A DNA stretch of 64,000 nt from Paraspadella gotoi (Eukaryota > Chaetognatha), in contig CM119271.1 of assembly GCA_051294375.1 (NCBI GenBank), forward strand, positions 10,068,291-10,132,290, given 5' to 3'. Under the pieces are notes generated by a model. That model searched no databases. It was not told where the DNA came from and worked only from the letters and a program-made list of their open reading frames with translations. Shown here one piece after another: positions 56,101 to 64,000 of the stretch (its first letter is position 1; each line of letters starts with the position of its first letter). Both the position numbers and the translations under genes were made by a program.

Positions 56101-58590
56101 GCTCTTCTGGTTTTTGCTCCGCTTCTGTAGATTGTTCTTCAAAAACTTCTTCAGCCAAATTTTTCGGAAATTCTTCTTCAGCTGGTTCTTCTCCATATTC
56201 CTCTTCAGTTCTTCCTTCATTTACTTCTTCAATCAGTAATAATATTAGTTTAAGCATGTGCTCTTCAATAGATTTCTCGTCAACAATTTCTTCTTCAGCT
56301 GCTTTTTCTTCAATGTTTTCTTCATTCTCTCCAATATAATTTTCCTCCATAACTTCCTTACCACCGAATTCTTCTTCAACAGAGTTCTCCACAACAGCTT
56401 CTTTTATGTGTTCCTCTCCCTGTTCTTCTTCCACTGCTTCTTCCCTAGAAACTTCAGTAACTTTTTCTTCTAAATTTTCTTCTTTTGCAACTATTGCTAT
56501 TATTGCTTCAACCTGCTGTTCTTCAATCATTTCTTCAACTGGTTTTTCTTCAACTGCTTCTTCAATTTGTTCCTCTTCACCTTCTTCAATAGCTTCTTCT
56601 TTGGCAATTTCCTCTTCAGCTACTTCCATAATGATTGCTAATATTAATGCTTCAACTTGGTTCTCTTCAGTCATTTCTTCTTTAGCAGCCTCTTCTTCAT
56701 CTTCTTCCCCTTTATTTTCTTCCATAATTTCCTCTTCTTTTACAGCTTCTTCTTCTGCAACTTCTTCTTCTGCAACTTCTTCAACTGCTTCTTCTTTTGC
56801 CGCTGCTACTATTATTGAGTTCTCTTCAATTGTTTCCTCAGGAGCCTCTTCAGTTTTTTCCATTGTTTTTTCTTCAACTGCTTCCTCATTAATATTTTCT
56901 TCTACAGCTTCTTTAGCAGCTTCTTCAGCAATTTCTTCAGCAACTTCCTCCACCACTTCTTCCTCTGCAACTTCTTCCTCTGCAACTTCTTCAGCAACTT
57001 CCTCAACAACTTCCTCCTCAGCAACTTCTTCCAGAACTACTGCTATTATTTTTTCTTCAACTGGCTTCTCTTCAATAACTTCTTCCTCTGCAACTTCTTC
57101 TTTAATCGCTTCTTCTTCTTCATTTTTTTCTTCTTCAACTTCCTCAACCTCTTCCTTGCCTAGTTTTTCTTCAACAGCTTCTTCTGTTTTTGCTTCTTCT
57201 TCTTCCTCTTTAGTAGCTGCTTCTTCTAAAACTTCTTCAGCTATCTCCTCAGCAACTTCCTCTTCAGCAACTTCTTCTGGAACTACTGCTATTATTTTTT
57301 CTTCAACTGGCTTCTCTTCAATAACTTCTTCCTCTGCAACTTCTTCTTTAATCACTTCTTCTTCTTCATTTTTTTCTTCTGTGACTTCAACCTCTTCCTC
57401 GACTGGTTTTTCTTCAACGGCTTCTTCAATTTTTCCTTCTTCTTCCTCTTTAGCAGCTGCTTCTTCTACAACTTCTTCTTCAGCAACTACCTCCTCAGCA
57501 GCTTCCTCTTCAGCTACTGCAATTAGTTTTTCTTCAACTGGCTTCTCTTCAATAACTTCTTCCTCTGCAGCTTCTTCTTTAATCGCTTCTTCTTCTACCC
57601 TTTTTTCTTCAATAGCTTCTTCTGGTTTTTCTTCAACAGCTTCTTCTGGATTTTCTTCAACAGCTTCTTCCTCAACTTTTTTTTCTTCTACTTGTTCTTC
57701 TTCAGGCTTTTCTTCAACGGCTTCTTCTTCAGCAGCTTCTTCCTCAGCTTTTTTCTCTTCCACTTGCTCTTCTTCAGGCTTTTCCTCAACTTTTTCTTCT
57801 TCCGCAGCCTCTTCCTCAACTTTTTTCTCTTCCACTTGCTCTTCTTCAGGCTTTTCCTCGACTTTTTCTTCTTCTGGAGCCTCTTCCTCAGCTTTTTTCT
57901 CTTCCACTTGCTCTTCTTTCAGGCTTTTCCTCAACCTTTCTTCTTCTGGAGCCTCTTCCTCAGCTTTTTTCTCTTCACTTGCTCTTCTTCAGGCTTTTCC
58001 TCAACTTTTTCTTCTTCTGGAGCCTCTTCCTCAGCTTTTTTCTCTTCCACTTGCTCTTCTTCAGGCTTTTCCTCAACCTTTTCTTCTTCTGGAGCCTCTT
58101 CCTCAGCTTTTTTTCTCTTCCACTTGCTCTTCTTCAGGCTTTTCCTCAACCTTTTTCTTCTTCTGGAGCCTCTTCCTCAGCTTTTTTCTCTTCCACTTGC
58201 TCTTCTTCATGGCTTTTCCCTCAACTTTTTTTCTTCTTCTGGAGCCTCTTCCTCAGCTTTTTTCTCTTCCACTTGCTCTTCTTCAGGCTTTTCCTCAACC
58301 TTTTCTTCTTCTGCTACTTTTTCTTTTTCTTCAGCTTTTTCTTCCTCGGGAGCTTCCTCTTTAACTTGTTCCTCTTTAACTGTTTTCTCTTCATTAGGTT
58401 TCTCTTGGATCTGCTCATCAATATTTTCTTCCTCATCATCATCCAATTGGTTTACATTTTTGTTACCAGAATATCTTTTTGTTTTAGTTTCATTTAGATT
58501 TTTGGAGTTTTTATTTTTCTTTGATGCCTTTTGAGTGTTTTTTGCTTGTTTTTTGCTTGTTTTACTCCGTGGCTTTGATGAATTGAACAT
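42226..58590 (-). CDS. Giant glutamate-rich protein with a C-terminal module shared with gene A
   Basis: Eight exons in transcript order: 58590-54973, 52599-52300, 51128-50949, 50213-45461, 45395-45299, 42939-42842, 42761-42667 and 42410-42226, about 9.3 kb coding or 3,100 residues. Junction phases 1,1,1,2,0,2,1 agree, and all borders are GT-AG. The N-terminus is Lys/Ser/Asn-rich (MFNSSKPRSKTSKKQ). Then come 24-residue units (EEEAPEEEKVEEKPEEEQVEEKKA-like), long EEVAEEE stretches, acidic exons 2-3, and four copies of an 80-82-residue repeat (48480-49480). WVSESS repeats alternating with TPPAKTK and KKKK, poly-Pro and poly-Ser follow. The last exons encode NVNLGKRL, FVEPRWAHLFRGAPS, RSDVLTEV and YQPNYVVDA leading into YKKWFRKP, aligned with gene A. 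Almost everything before the module looks disordered, recalling neurofilament tails or acidic matrix proteins, but no homologue is known to me. Apparent frameshifts at 57905-58245 and 47490-47515 are treated separately. Confidence 0.7.
42940..45298 (-). other. Intron 5 of the giant gene (2.36 kb)
   Basis: Bounded by donor AAT|GTGAGT (45299/45298) and acceptor CTAG|TCC (42940/42939). Apart from the SINE-like copy at 43925-44090, it is AT-rich DNA in which I see no exon. The donor-acceptor pair joins NLGKRL... to the PRW exon in phase 0, as in gene A. Confidence 0.6.
43925..44090 (-). mobile_element. tRNA-derived SINE-like copy
   Basis: On the minus strand from about 44090 the sequence reads GCCTCAGTGGCTAGTGC, close to a Pol III A box, then GGTTCAAGCCT, close to a B box, about 30 nt later. 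The first 7 nt, GCCTCAG, can pair with CTGAGGT after the B box like an acceptor stem, and GCAC/GTGC pair like an anticodon stem. The T stem does not pair, so it is not a functional tRNA gene. Non-tRNA sequence follows to about 43925. It lies in the 2.36-kb intron of the giant gene. Confidence 0.5.
47200..47610 (-). repeat. Recent ~210-bp tandem duplication in giant-gene exon 4, with two compensating 1-nt differences
   Basis: The stretch 47190-47400 is repeated almost exactly at 47410-47610. The upstream copy (higher coordinates) differs by one missing A in a run near 47512 (CAAAGGC against CAAAAGGC) and one extra A near 47485 (GAAAATCGG against GAAATCGG). Between them the frame is shifted and a stop codon appears at 47488-47490. 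Outside, the frame is the same on both sides and stays open for another 660 codons. Correcting both runs restores FEAEHEYKYLTDFIEYETY, as in the other copy. Confidence 0.8.
48480..49480 (-). repeat. Four ~246-bp coding repeats in giant-gene exon 4
   Basis: A unit containing SPEFEHLGISGEENMF and ESCRIIEKRFDEG recurs with the block at 48643, 48889, 49129 and 49375, a period of 240-246 bp (80-82 codons). Units are highly similar at DNA level, with differences concentrated near the EEKLTQxEVEERNLEIG segment. All length changes are multiples of three. Confidence 0.85.
50418..50650 (+). mobile_element. Solo copy of a structured LTR-like repeat
   Basis: A 233-bp element flanked by AGTAT on both sides (50413-50417 and 50651-50655), a likely 5-bp target-site duplication. 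It starts with a perfect hairpin, TGGTGGATT/AATCCACCA. It also contains GAGGCAA/TTGCCTC around a 5-nt loop, CCGGG-GTTCTAG-CCCGG (exactly a tRNA T-arm shape with a B-box-like loop) and TGTAACA/TGTTACA. A second full copy is at 51780-52022. It lies in intron 3 of the giant gene. Confidence 0.65.
51471..52022 (+). mobile_element. Short LTR-type element (TRIM-like) with 5'-truncated left repeat
   Basis: The right repeat (51780-52022) is a full copy of the element at 50418. The left repeat (51471-51596) matches only its 3' half. Two nt after the left repeat comes TGGTGAGCCCGAC, starting with TGG as a tRNA primer-binding site would. A purine-rich AGGCGGGGA lies just before the right repeat. The internal region is about 180 bp and includes two copies of a 48-bp unit around CTTTCC(G/A)CCAACAACACATCA. 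It is too short to code for retroelement proteins, so it would be non-autonomous. It lies in intron 2 of the giant gene. Confidence 0.6.
53110..53172. repeat. CT microsatellite in giant-gene intron 1
   Basis: About 60 bp of almost pure CT dinucleotides, directly upstream of the second hammerhead-like copy. Similar tracts occur at 60745-60818 and 62958-63022 as GA on the plus strand. Confidence 0.9.
53205..53265 (+). ncRNA. Hammerhead-ribozyme-like motif, copy 2
   Basis: CTGATGA at 53214-53220, stem-loop GAC-TCGA-GTC, GAAAC at 53232-53236 and GTA at 53239-53241 reproduce the conserved hammerhead core; GTA is an allowed NUH cleavage triplet. Stem I pairs five of six positions (TCAAAG with CTATGA). 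The tail AATAAAAATCGTTGT is shared with the copy at 5201-5215. It lies in intron 1 of the giant gene, opposite in sense to that gene. Confidence 0.55.
54510..54660. repeat. Degenerate CCTAA-rich tract
   Basis: ACCCTAATCCTAAACCTAG and similar words recur over about 150 bp, resembling decayed (CCCTAA)n, the complement of the common animal telomere repeat. No perfect tandem run remains. It lies in intron 1 of the giant gene. Confidence 0.4.
57700..58300 (-). repeat. 72-bp (24-codon) coding repeat with frame-breaking indels, giant-gene exon 1
   Basis: The unit EEEAPEEEKVEEKPEEEQVEEKKA (written here as a pattern of Glu blocks with Pro, Val, Gln and Lys) recurs about eight times. From about 57905 to 58245 several units differ by 1-2 nt, mostly in T runs or at a C doublet (for example CTTCTTTCAGG against CTTCTTCAGG, and CTCTTCACTTGC against CTCTTCCACTTGC). 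The frame therefore breaks repeatedly, although it is intact on both sides. Either the assembly is poor in this array or this allele is damaged. Confidence 0.8.
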
Positions 58591-59769
58591 CTTTAAAAAA
58601 CTCTGTAATAATTTATAAAGCTATATACAATTTTTTCGTAAATATAGCCAAAAAGCTGCCGTAGTCCCTTTAAAAATAAAAATAAATCAACTGTTACTAA
58701 AGTTTTTTTGCGTATCTGCCAAAAAACCTTATAACATGACACAACTATGACAAAAAAAACTAGCTAAAAATACTTAACAATGAAAATTGCAAAGCTGAGT
58801 GAAACGTAATTACTTTGAGAAAAAATCTTATCAATTCAGCTTTAACGACCATAACAATTACCTGCGAACTGAATTTTTTACAAAGAGAGCTTTCTTACTT
58901 TTTCCATAGCTGCGATAATTAGTTTTGTCAAAATCAAAGTCAATCATCTTGACAGCTCTTTTCTCTTAATAAAAATATAAAAAAAGAAAACAAACTCTTT
59001 CATGCTAACTATCAAAGACTTTCATCATTTCTTGATAAAACTGTTGAAAATGTATATTATTTAAATTATTTAAATTGACCAATTCAACCCTACATCTCGG
59101 TTTTAAGCCTTAAAGTATTAATTTTGGAAGAATGACCGCCAGGGTAAGCCCGACGGTCGGCATAGGCCCTTATCGCAGTATGCACCCTACAAAATCACTA
59201 CTCTTCAAAAGAACGAATAATTTCATAGTTAATAACGTCGTTATCCCTATAACATATTTACATACGCATATTAAGATTTATATTTAGTATGCCGGTTTAG
59301 TTTTAGTTTTACCGGTTGAAATCCTTACTAATGTACCTGTTAAGATTAACCGCTCAAACGAACCCAGGATGATCCTACGCGATTCTAATCGTATCTTTAG
59401 CGAGTTAATCGATTCTTCTTAATCGATCCTGCTTTTTTTTTTTCTCGAAAAAAAGTTTTTCCTGTTTAATGAAAAAATGTAAAGCGTTAAAAAGAAAAAA
59501 AAATATAGAGCTTGTTAGTCAAGTATTCTGTTATGTCCAACATAATTTTAATGCGTTTGAACTGATCAATCTTATCCAACGGCTCTTTTTGCGATTGCGA
59601 ATACAGATCATGTATTTTGTTAGGTCTCAGGTGTCGTGCGACCTCCTAACTTATTTACACAGCTATAAATGTTTTGTTTATATATTTAGATGAGAAAAAA
59701 GAATTTCTTCGATCAACCACGATGGTTTTATAAGTATTGTGTTTCGACTTTGCGAAAACACAACCTATT

Positions 59770-59790
59770 AAGCGCTGATGAAGACAATTT
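59770..59790 (+). other. Decayed third copy of the hammerhead-like motif
   Basis: AGCGCTGATGAAGACAATTTCG matches the left half of the other two copies (CTGATGA at 59775-59781), but GAAAC and the cleavage triplet are missing. It is probably a fossil of the same repeat. Confidence 0.35.
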
Positions 59791-60740
59791 CGTTTAATAT
59801 TTATATACAAAACTAGCTATCTGAAATCAAAATAAAACATCTGAAGAGTAAAGTCCTAACTTTTCAACTTTGTTGACAAAAGTCTTTTTTTTTAAGAAAA
59901 GAACATTCTTTGAAGGCGAAAAAGAAAATAAATTTATTAATGACTTTGAAGTAAATGATTTTTATTCCAACAAGAATTATTCGCAGCATATCATACAGAA
60001 AATGGTTTACTTTTCGGAATTGTCTGTGATTTGTTTTTTTTGTTACAGAATGAAATGCTTGAGGAGAACAACGGGGAAACTTAAATTATACTATTTTTTT
60101 GGATAATAGCCACAAAATATTTCTTGTATTGTTCGGGGTGCGCGAACTACCGGGAAAAAAATTATAAATTCTATTGTTTTTTGCTCGTGAAATTTTTGGA
60201 AGTCAGGAATAGTATTATGAGGTGAAAAAACTATCGTAATTATCTTATAGTTTATGTAAAAAAAATTCAAATCGTAATCCTCTGTGCAAAACTTTTTTTG
60301 TTTTTTTTTTCTTAATTTAGTGTGCTTTGTTTTTTTGTTTTTTTTAAATTGGGGACCACGGCTGTTTTTTTAACTGTCATTTTTTTTAAACACCATCAGA
60401 AAAGTTATTTTTATCGAAATTCATAAAAAAAAGGGAAAAAAATACCGCGCCGTATTTTAAGTTTTTTTTTTTTTACCAAAACCGGATAAAAAATAATCTA
60501 TTAAAATCTCCAACAAACTTCGTTGCCGTCGTAGAAACAAGTCGATAACAATGACAGGGTTAAACATTCCTGGCTACTTTTTTATATCTGTTGGCAATAG
60601 ATGAAATTGATGGTAACAAAAAAACGAATAAGAGAGAAAACACATTAATATTAACTTTTTTTGGGGTGAACAGCACTAATCTACATTATAATATGAAAGA
60701 AATATTATGTACATAATGGAATGAAAAATTTGTTTGGAAG

Positions 60741-60819
<79 letters not shown>

Positions 60820-61533
60820 TATATCGACTGATTCAGGGGGCAACAGCGATATGTTGAAAAATCCCCTTGGCGTTAAAAAAGATATAACAATATGTGATTT
60901 GATTTTTTTTTTAAATTTCTTTATTTCCTTCATGTCCAGCGGAGTCACAAAGGAGCTCATCCTCTCTCAATTCTGCTGAGTTGCAGCCAAAAAAAAAAAA
61001 AAAAGAAAGAAAAATGTCACGTAAGCCGATCAACGATCTTTTACGTGCGTAATCAATTAATTATGCATGTGCGCGCATTTCGCGCATGCAACTCTGTCTC
61101 TCTCTCTCCTGCATCGACGATCGTCCGTCAATAATGAATTACTTTTTTTTTGTGCGTTTGTTTTGGCAAAAAAAAAAAATTTACAATACATTTCACTCCC
61201 TTGTGATATGTCGTCTTGTCCTCTGGTGAAACGAAAAAACTTTCATTGCTTCGTTAATTTTTATTCCCCCAGTTTTTTTAAAAAAAAAACAACCATTTTT
61301 TTCTGTATATATACACCACAGAGACGTCCTTTTTTGCAAATGTCAAACTATTTTATTATAATTGACAATCAATGGAACAAATGTACACGGAAAAAAAAAA
61401 ACAATTTTTTTTTTTACCGCACTACACAAAACTAGTTTTACACACAGAAGGGTTTTTTTTTTTTTCAAGGTTCCAACGAAAGGATGAAATTCGCTAAATT
61501 CGTGCAATAAATTATAAGCTCGTTTCTTTATTC

Positions 61534-61578
61534 AAAATGGCGGCGATCGACGGCCGACGCTTTGGCGGTCACGTGACC
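61534..61578. promoter_or_regulatory. Promoter-like cluster: YY1-type site and palindromic E-box
   Basis: CAAAATGGCGGC starting at 61533 matches the YY1 consensus known from TATA-less promoters. GGTCACGTGACC at 61567-61578 is a perfect 12-bp palindrome with a CACGTG E-box core of the USF/TFEB type. The surrounding 70 bp is CpG-rich in otherwise AT-rich DNA. The ATG in the YY1-like site opens about 30 codons, but I see no matching splice donor. Confidence 0.4.
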
Positions 61579-62957
61579 CTCGAACGCATCGTCGGCGATT
61601 GCCGTTTTGTTTTTCTCGATTTTAGCTTTTTTTTTTTTTTTTGTTGTGGTTTTTTTTTTTTTTTTTTATTTACGAAAGAAAACACAAAGTATGATAAGTA
61701 TGAAGGCAAATGAAGTACGTAAGTAATGATAATATTCTCTCTCTCTTTTATTTACGTTTTCATTTATGTTTTTGTTTACAAAGCAAAATCGATACGGATG
61801 AGGCGCGTCGAGCTATTAGATGAAATTACGAGTCTCATAACAAAATAACATCGGCTGCTTTTCTGGCAATTTTAAACCAGCGTCACTTTTGGTTGAAGTG
61901 CAAAAAAAAAGATATATTTTTTTGACAAGTTTGTCCGATTTCGTGATTAAGCGAACGAAAAGCCCTCACTCGGGAAGCGAGAGACGGTCTTCCGCCTACC
62001 AACGCTGGGTGTAGTCCTTCCTAACTCTGTGACAAACTTATTTCCGTGACACAACAAAACGTTCCTGGTTGTAACATTATTTTTTTTTTTAAATCTTTTT
62101 CTTTCGCGATGAGATGTAAAATTAGACAAGTTCGTGCCTCCATTGTTTGAAAAAAAAAAACAACAACTTTTCCGATCAAAAATTGGGTTTAGTTTTCAGC
62201 CTCTTTTCCTTAGCTTCGCTAATCATTGAATAATTTAATCTTCCGCTTTGGATTCGAACGTCACCACCGACGCCGTTCGCCGTTCTAATGGGCGTGGCCC
62301 TCGGTCTCTGGTGAAGTTGACCTACGCTCGGCGCTAATCTCGTCGTCGGGCGAATCTCACGCTGTTCATTTATTTGTTGCTGTGAATCAGCGTTTTTTCT
62401 TTTCGAAATTGAAATTAGCTGGAGACAAATGTGTGGTTCGTAGAGACTCGGAGAGGGGGGGGGGAGAAATTGGGTCACAGAAAATATTATAAATATTAAC
62501 GAAAGACTTCCTCGTTTAGTGGTTAATATTTGAAAAACCAAATGTCTTGAACATGATTTTTGTTTTACTAAAGAGTCGAATGTCGTTAGGCGTCGCGACT
62601 CGACGTCTCGTTGTTAAAAAAAAAAACAAAAAAACAAAACGACATCGAAATCATGTTTCCATGTGAACATCCTGCTTTTTCGTCTTTTGTTCTTAAGAAT
62701 ATGTAGCGTTTTTTTTTTCGCGATCACTTGCGGAAATTTTGGCTCAAATTGACGATTTTCATGGATTGTTTCAATGATTTCCTCTTTTTCACGTGCACAC
62801 ATACACACACCGACTTTATGGCAACCGACTCGAAGTTCTGCGACCAAAAAGAAAAAAAAAAAGAAAAGAAAAGACTTTGAATCGAAAACAAAACGACTTC
62901 CCGAATTCCGCAGACTTTTCGCGAGCGTCGTCGGGACGATTTCGCCGCGAGGGAGGG

Positions 62958-62958
62958 T

Positions 62959-63022
<64 letters not shown>
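62958..63022. repeat. GA microsatellite
   Basis: About 65 bp of GA dinucleotides, probably inside the 3' UTR of the minus-strand adaptor gene. Confidence 0.85.
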
Positions 63023-63026
<4 letters not shown>

Positions 63027-63235
63027 CGTCCGTCCCGCCGACCGCTTCTAGACGCGACGACACGAAAATAAACAAAAGGGAATCGCGTCGTTTTTGTGAT
63101 TCCGTCGGACGATCGATCGAATCCCGATCCCGATCCGTCCACACACAAAAAAAAAATGGACACGCCCTCGTTTTGGGACGCGTACACACACACTAAAAAA
63201 GTAAGATGGATCACATAATTAATTGTGAATGGACG

Positions 63236-64000
63236 TCAAATGGGATCCTCGGCGCTCAACGGCGCCGGCAATAATAATAATTCTTCATCGTCGCCGCTCG
63301 GTCGTCGATCCTCTTCCGCGGCGTCGTTTTCCATCGTCCTTCCCTCGACGGCGTCATCAGGGACGCCATCGCCGGGCGACGCGGCACGCTCGCCCTCGAA
63401 GGAGAGCGTGGGCGAAGACGCCGTCAATGTTTCCACGGTGTCCTGAGACTTGAGACGAAGGTTGTCTTCGACGCCGACGGATGACGCCGTCGTCGTTGTG
63501 GGCGTGGCGGCGTCGAAAAGGTTGATGAGATCGTCAGAGGGCGCCGCTACGTTGGCTGTGGCGTCGACCGCTTCGTCGATGTGGATCCGTGGACCGAGTT
63601 CGCCGCCGCCTGCGCCGCCGCCGCCCGCGTGCGGATCCCAAAACGGGTCGAGGGAAGAAAAGTCCTGCTGCCCGGAGCTGCAGCTGCTGAGATCGAGACT
63701 TTCGCTGCTCTCCACCGGAATCTCCTCCGCGGCGACGCTGCTGTCGTCTTCCGGAAACGGCTGCTGCCGTTGCGGCTGCGACGTCGCCCGCTTGGCGTCG
63801 CGGGTCTGACGCCGCTTTCCGACTAGCGCGTCGTCCTGCGGTGGCGTAGGAGGCACGTTCGGTTCGGCGGGGCACTTGCGGCCCTGAGGGTCAGCGCGCG
63901 GTTCGATCTCTTCCGGAGTGGAGAGGCTGTCGGATGCTTCCGGCGTCGACGAGAGAATCGAGGTGATCTTCTTGACTTCGGCGTCGCATTCCGCCTCCTC
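63236..64000 (-). CDS. C-terminal exon of a probable clathrin/AP-2-binding adaptor; continues past the window end
   Basis: An open frame enters from the right edge and ends at the stop 63238-63236, giving the last 254 codons. The sequence is Ser/Pro/Glu/Asp-rich and looks disordered. It carries LDPFWDP, which fits the DPF/DPW type of AP-2 alpha-appendage ligand, and DLINLFD, which fits the clathrin-box pattern L-hydrophobic-x-hydrophobic-acidic. A short Gly-rich stretch lies between them. Such tails occur in endocytic adaptors and adaptor-associated kinases. The folded N-terminal domain that would name the protein is outside the window. Motif-based function is inference; the frame itself is clear from its GC-rich codon use. 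Confidence 0.65.
   Translation of the reverse strand, partial: EEAECDAEVKKITSILSSTPEASDSLSTPEEIEPRADPQGRKCPAEPNVPPTPPQDDALVGKRRQTRDAKRATSQPQRQQPFPEDDSSVAAEEIPVESSESLDLSSCSSGQQDFSSLDPFWDPHAGGGGAGGGELGPRIHIDEAVDATANVAAPSDDLINLFDAATPTTTTASSVGVEDNLRLKSQDTVETLTASSPTLSFEGERAASPGDGVPDDAVEGRTMENDAAEEDRRPSGDDEELLLLPAPLSAEDPI

Larger units (their letters stand above)
58591..63235. other. Long intergenic region between the giant gene and the adaptor gene
   Basis: About 4.6 kb, with no coding exon I can support. Contents: a decayed hammerhead-like copy near 59775, a (GA)n tract at 60745-60818, long homopolymer T and A runs from 60300 to 61680, a promoter-like cluster at 61534-61578, and a second (GA)n tract at 62958-63022. 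The right part is probably the 3' UTR of the adaptor gene on the minus strand. Confidence 0.45.

Noticed and set aside
56406-58364. Long plus-strand open frame rich in Ser, Phe and Thr
   Set aside because: It is the antisense of the GAA/GAG-rich coding repeats of the giant gene; TTC/TCT-rich antisense has few stops. It has no splice logic or domain.

Overview
The window is nuclear DNA of an invertebrate animal with a compact genome. Reasons: introns with GT-AG borders, several under 200 bp; GC-rich exons in AT-rich spacers; many (CT)n/(GA)n tracts; and animal-type genes such as an LRP-family receptor, a FAM78 homologue, VIP36/LMAN2 and sesquipedalian. An early-branching phylum such as a sponge is possible, but the sequence does not prove it. 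Gene names rest on my recall of family sequences, not on a search. Exon coordinates were derived by hand from splice motifs and reading-frame phase.

Layout. 1-4.6 kb, minus: 5' part of an LDL-receptor-related protein, divergent from the next gene. 5.5-25 kb, plus: a tight same-strand row of a 2,439-residue zinc-knuckle protein with seven copies of an unrecognised module, OXNAD1, SLC25A32, SNIP1, a sesquipedalian (PHETA) homologue, a small membrane protein, TMEM161 and LMAN2. 27.5-28.8 kb, plus: a spliced non-coding gene with three near-identical box C/D snoRNAs, each 70-90 nt upstream of a 3' splice site. 29.0-30.7 kb, minus: a complete FAM78 homologue in seven exons. 30.7-34.4 kb: repeats. 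34.5-38.3 kb, plus: an unrecognised charged protein (gene A). 39.4-41.5 kb, plus: a secreted-type single-pass membrane protein. 42.2-58.6 kb, minus: one gene for a giant glutamate-rich protein of about 3,100 residues. Its last exons are paralogous to gene A, with the same three intron positions and phases. 63.2-64 kb, minus: C-terminal exon of a probable clathrin/AP-2 adaptor.

Mobile and structured DNA: three copies of a hammerhead-ribozyme-like motif, one in a 125-bp insertion flanked by a 15-bp direct repeat; a small LTR-type element and a solo copy whose repeat folds into tRNA-like arms; and a tRNA-derived SINE-like copy. All but the first and last hammerhead copies lie in introns of the giant gene.

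Functional links: OXNAD1 (NAD-binding flavoprotein family) and SLC25A32 (mitochondrial folate/FAD carrier) are 123 bp apart. Sesquipedalian and LMAN2 both act in endomembrane traffic. The most novel material is the gene A/giant-protein pair, the seven-module protein, the snoRNA triplet and the hammerhead-bearing retroposons.
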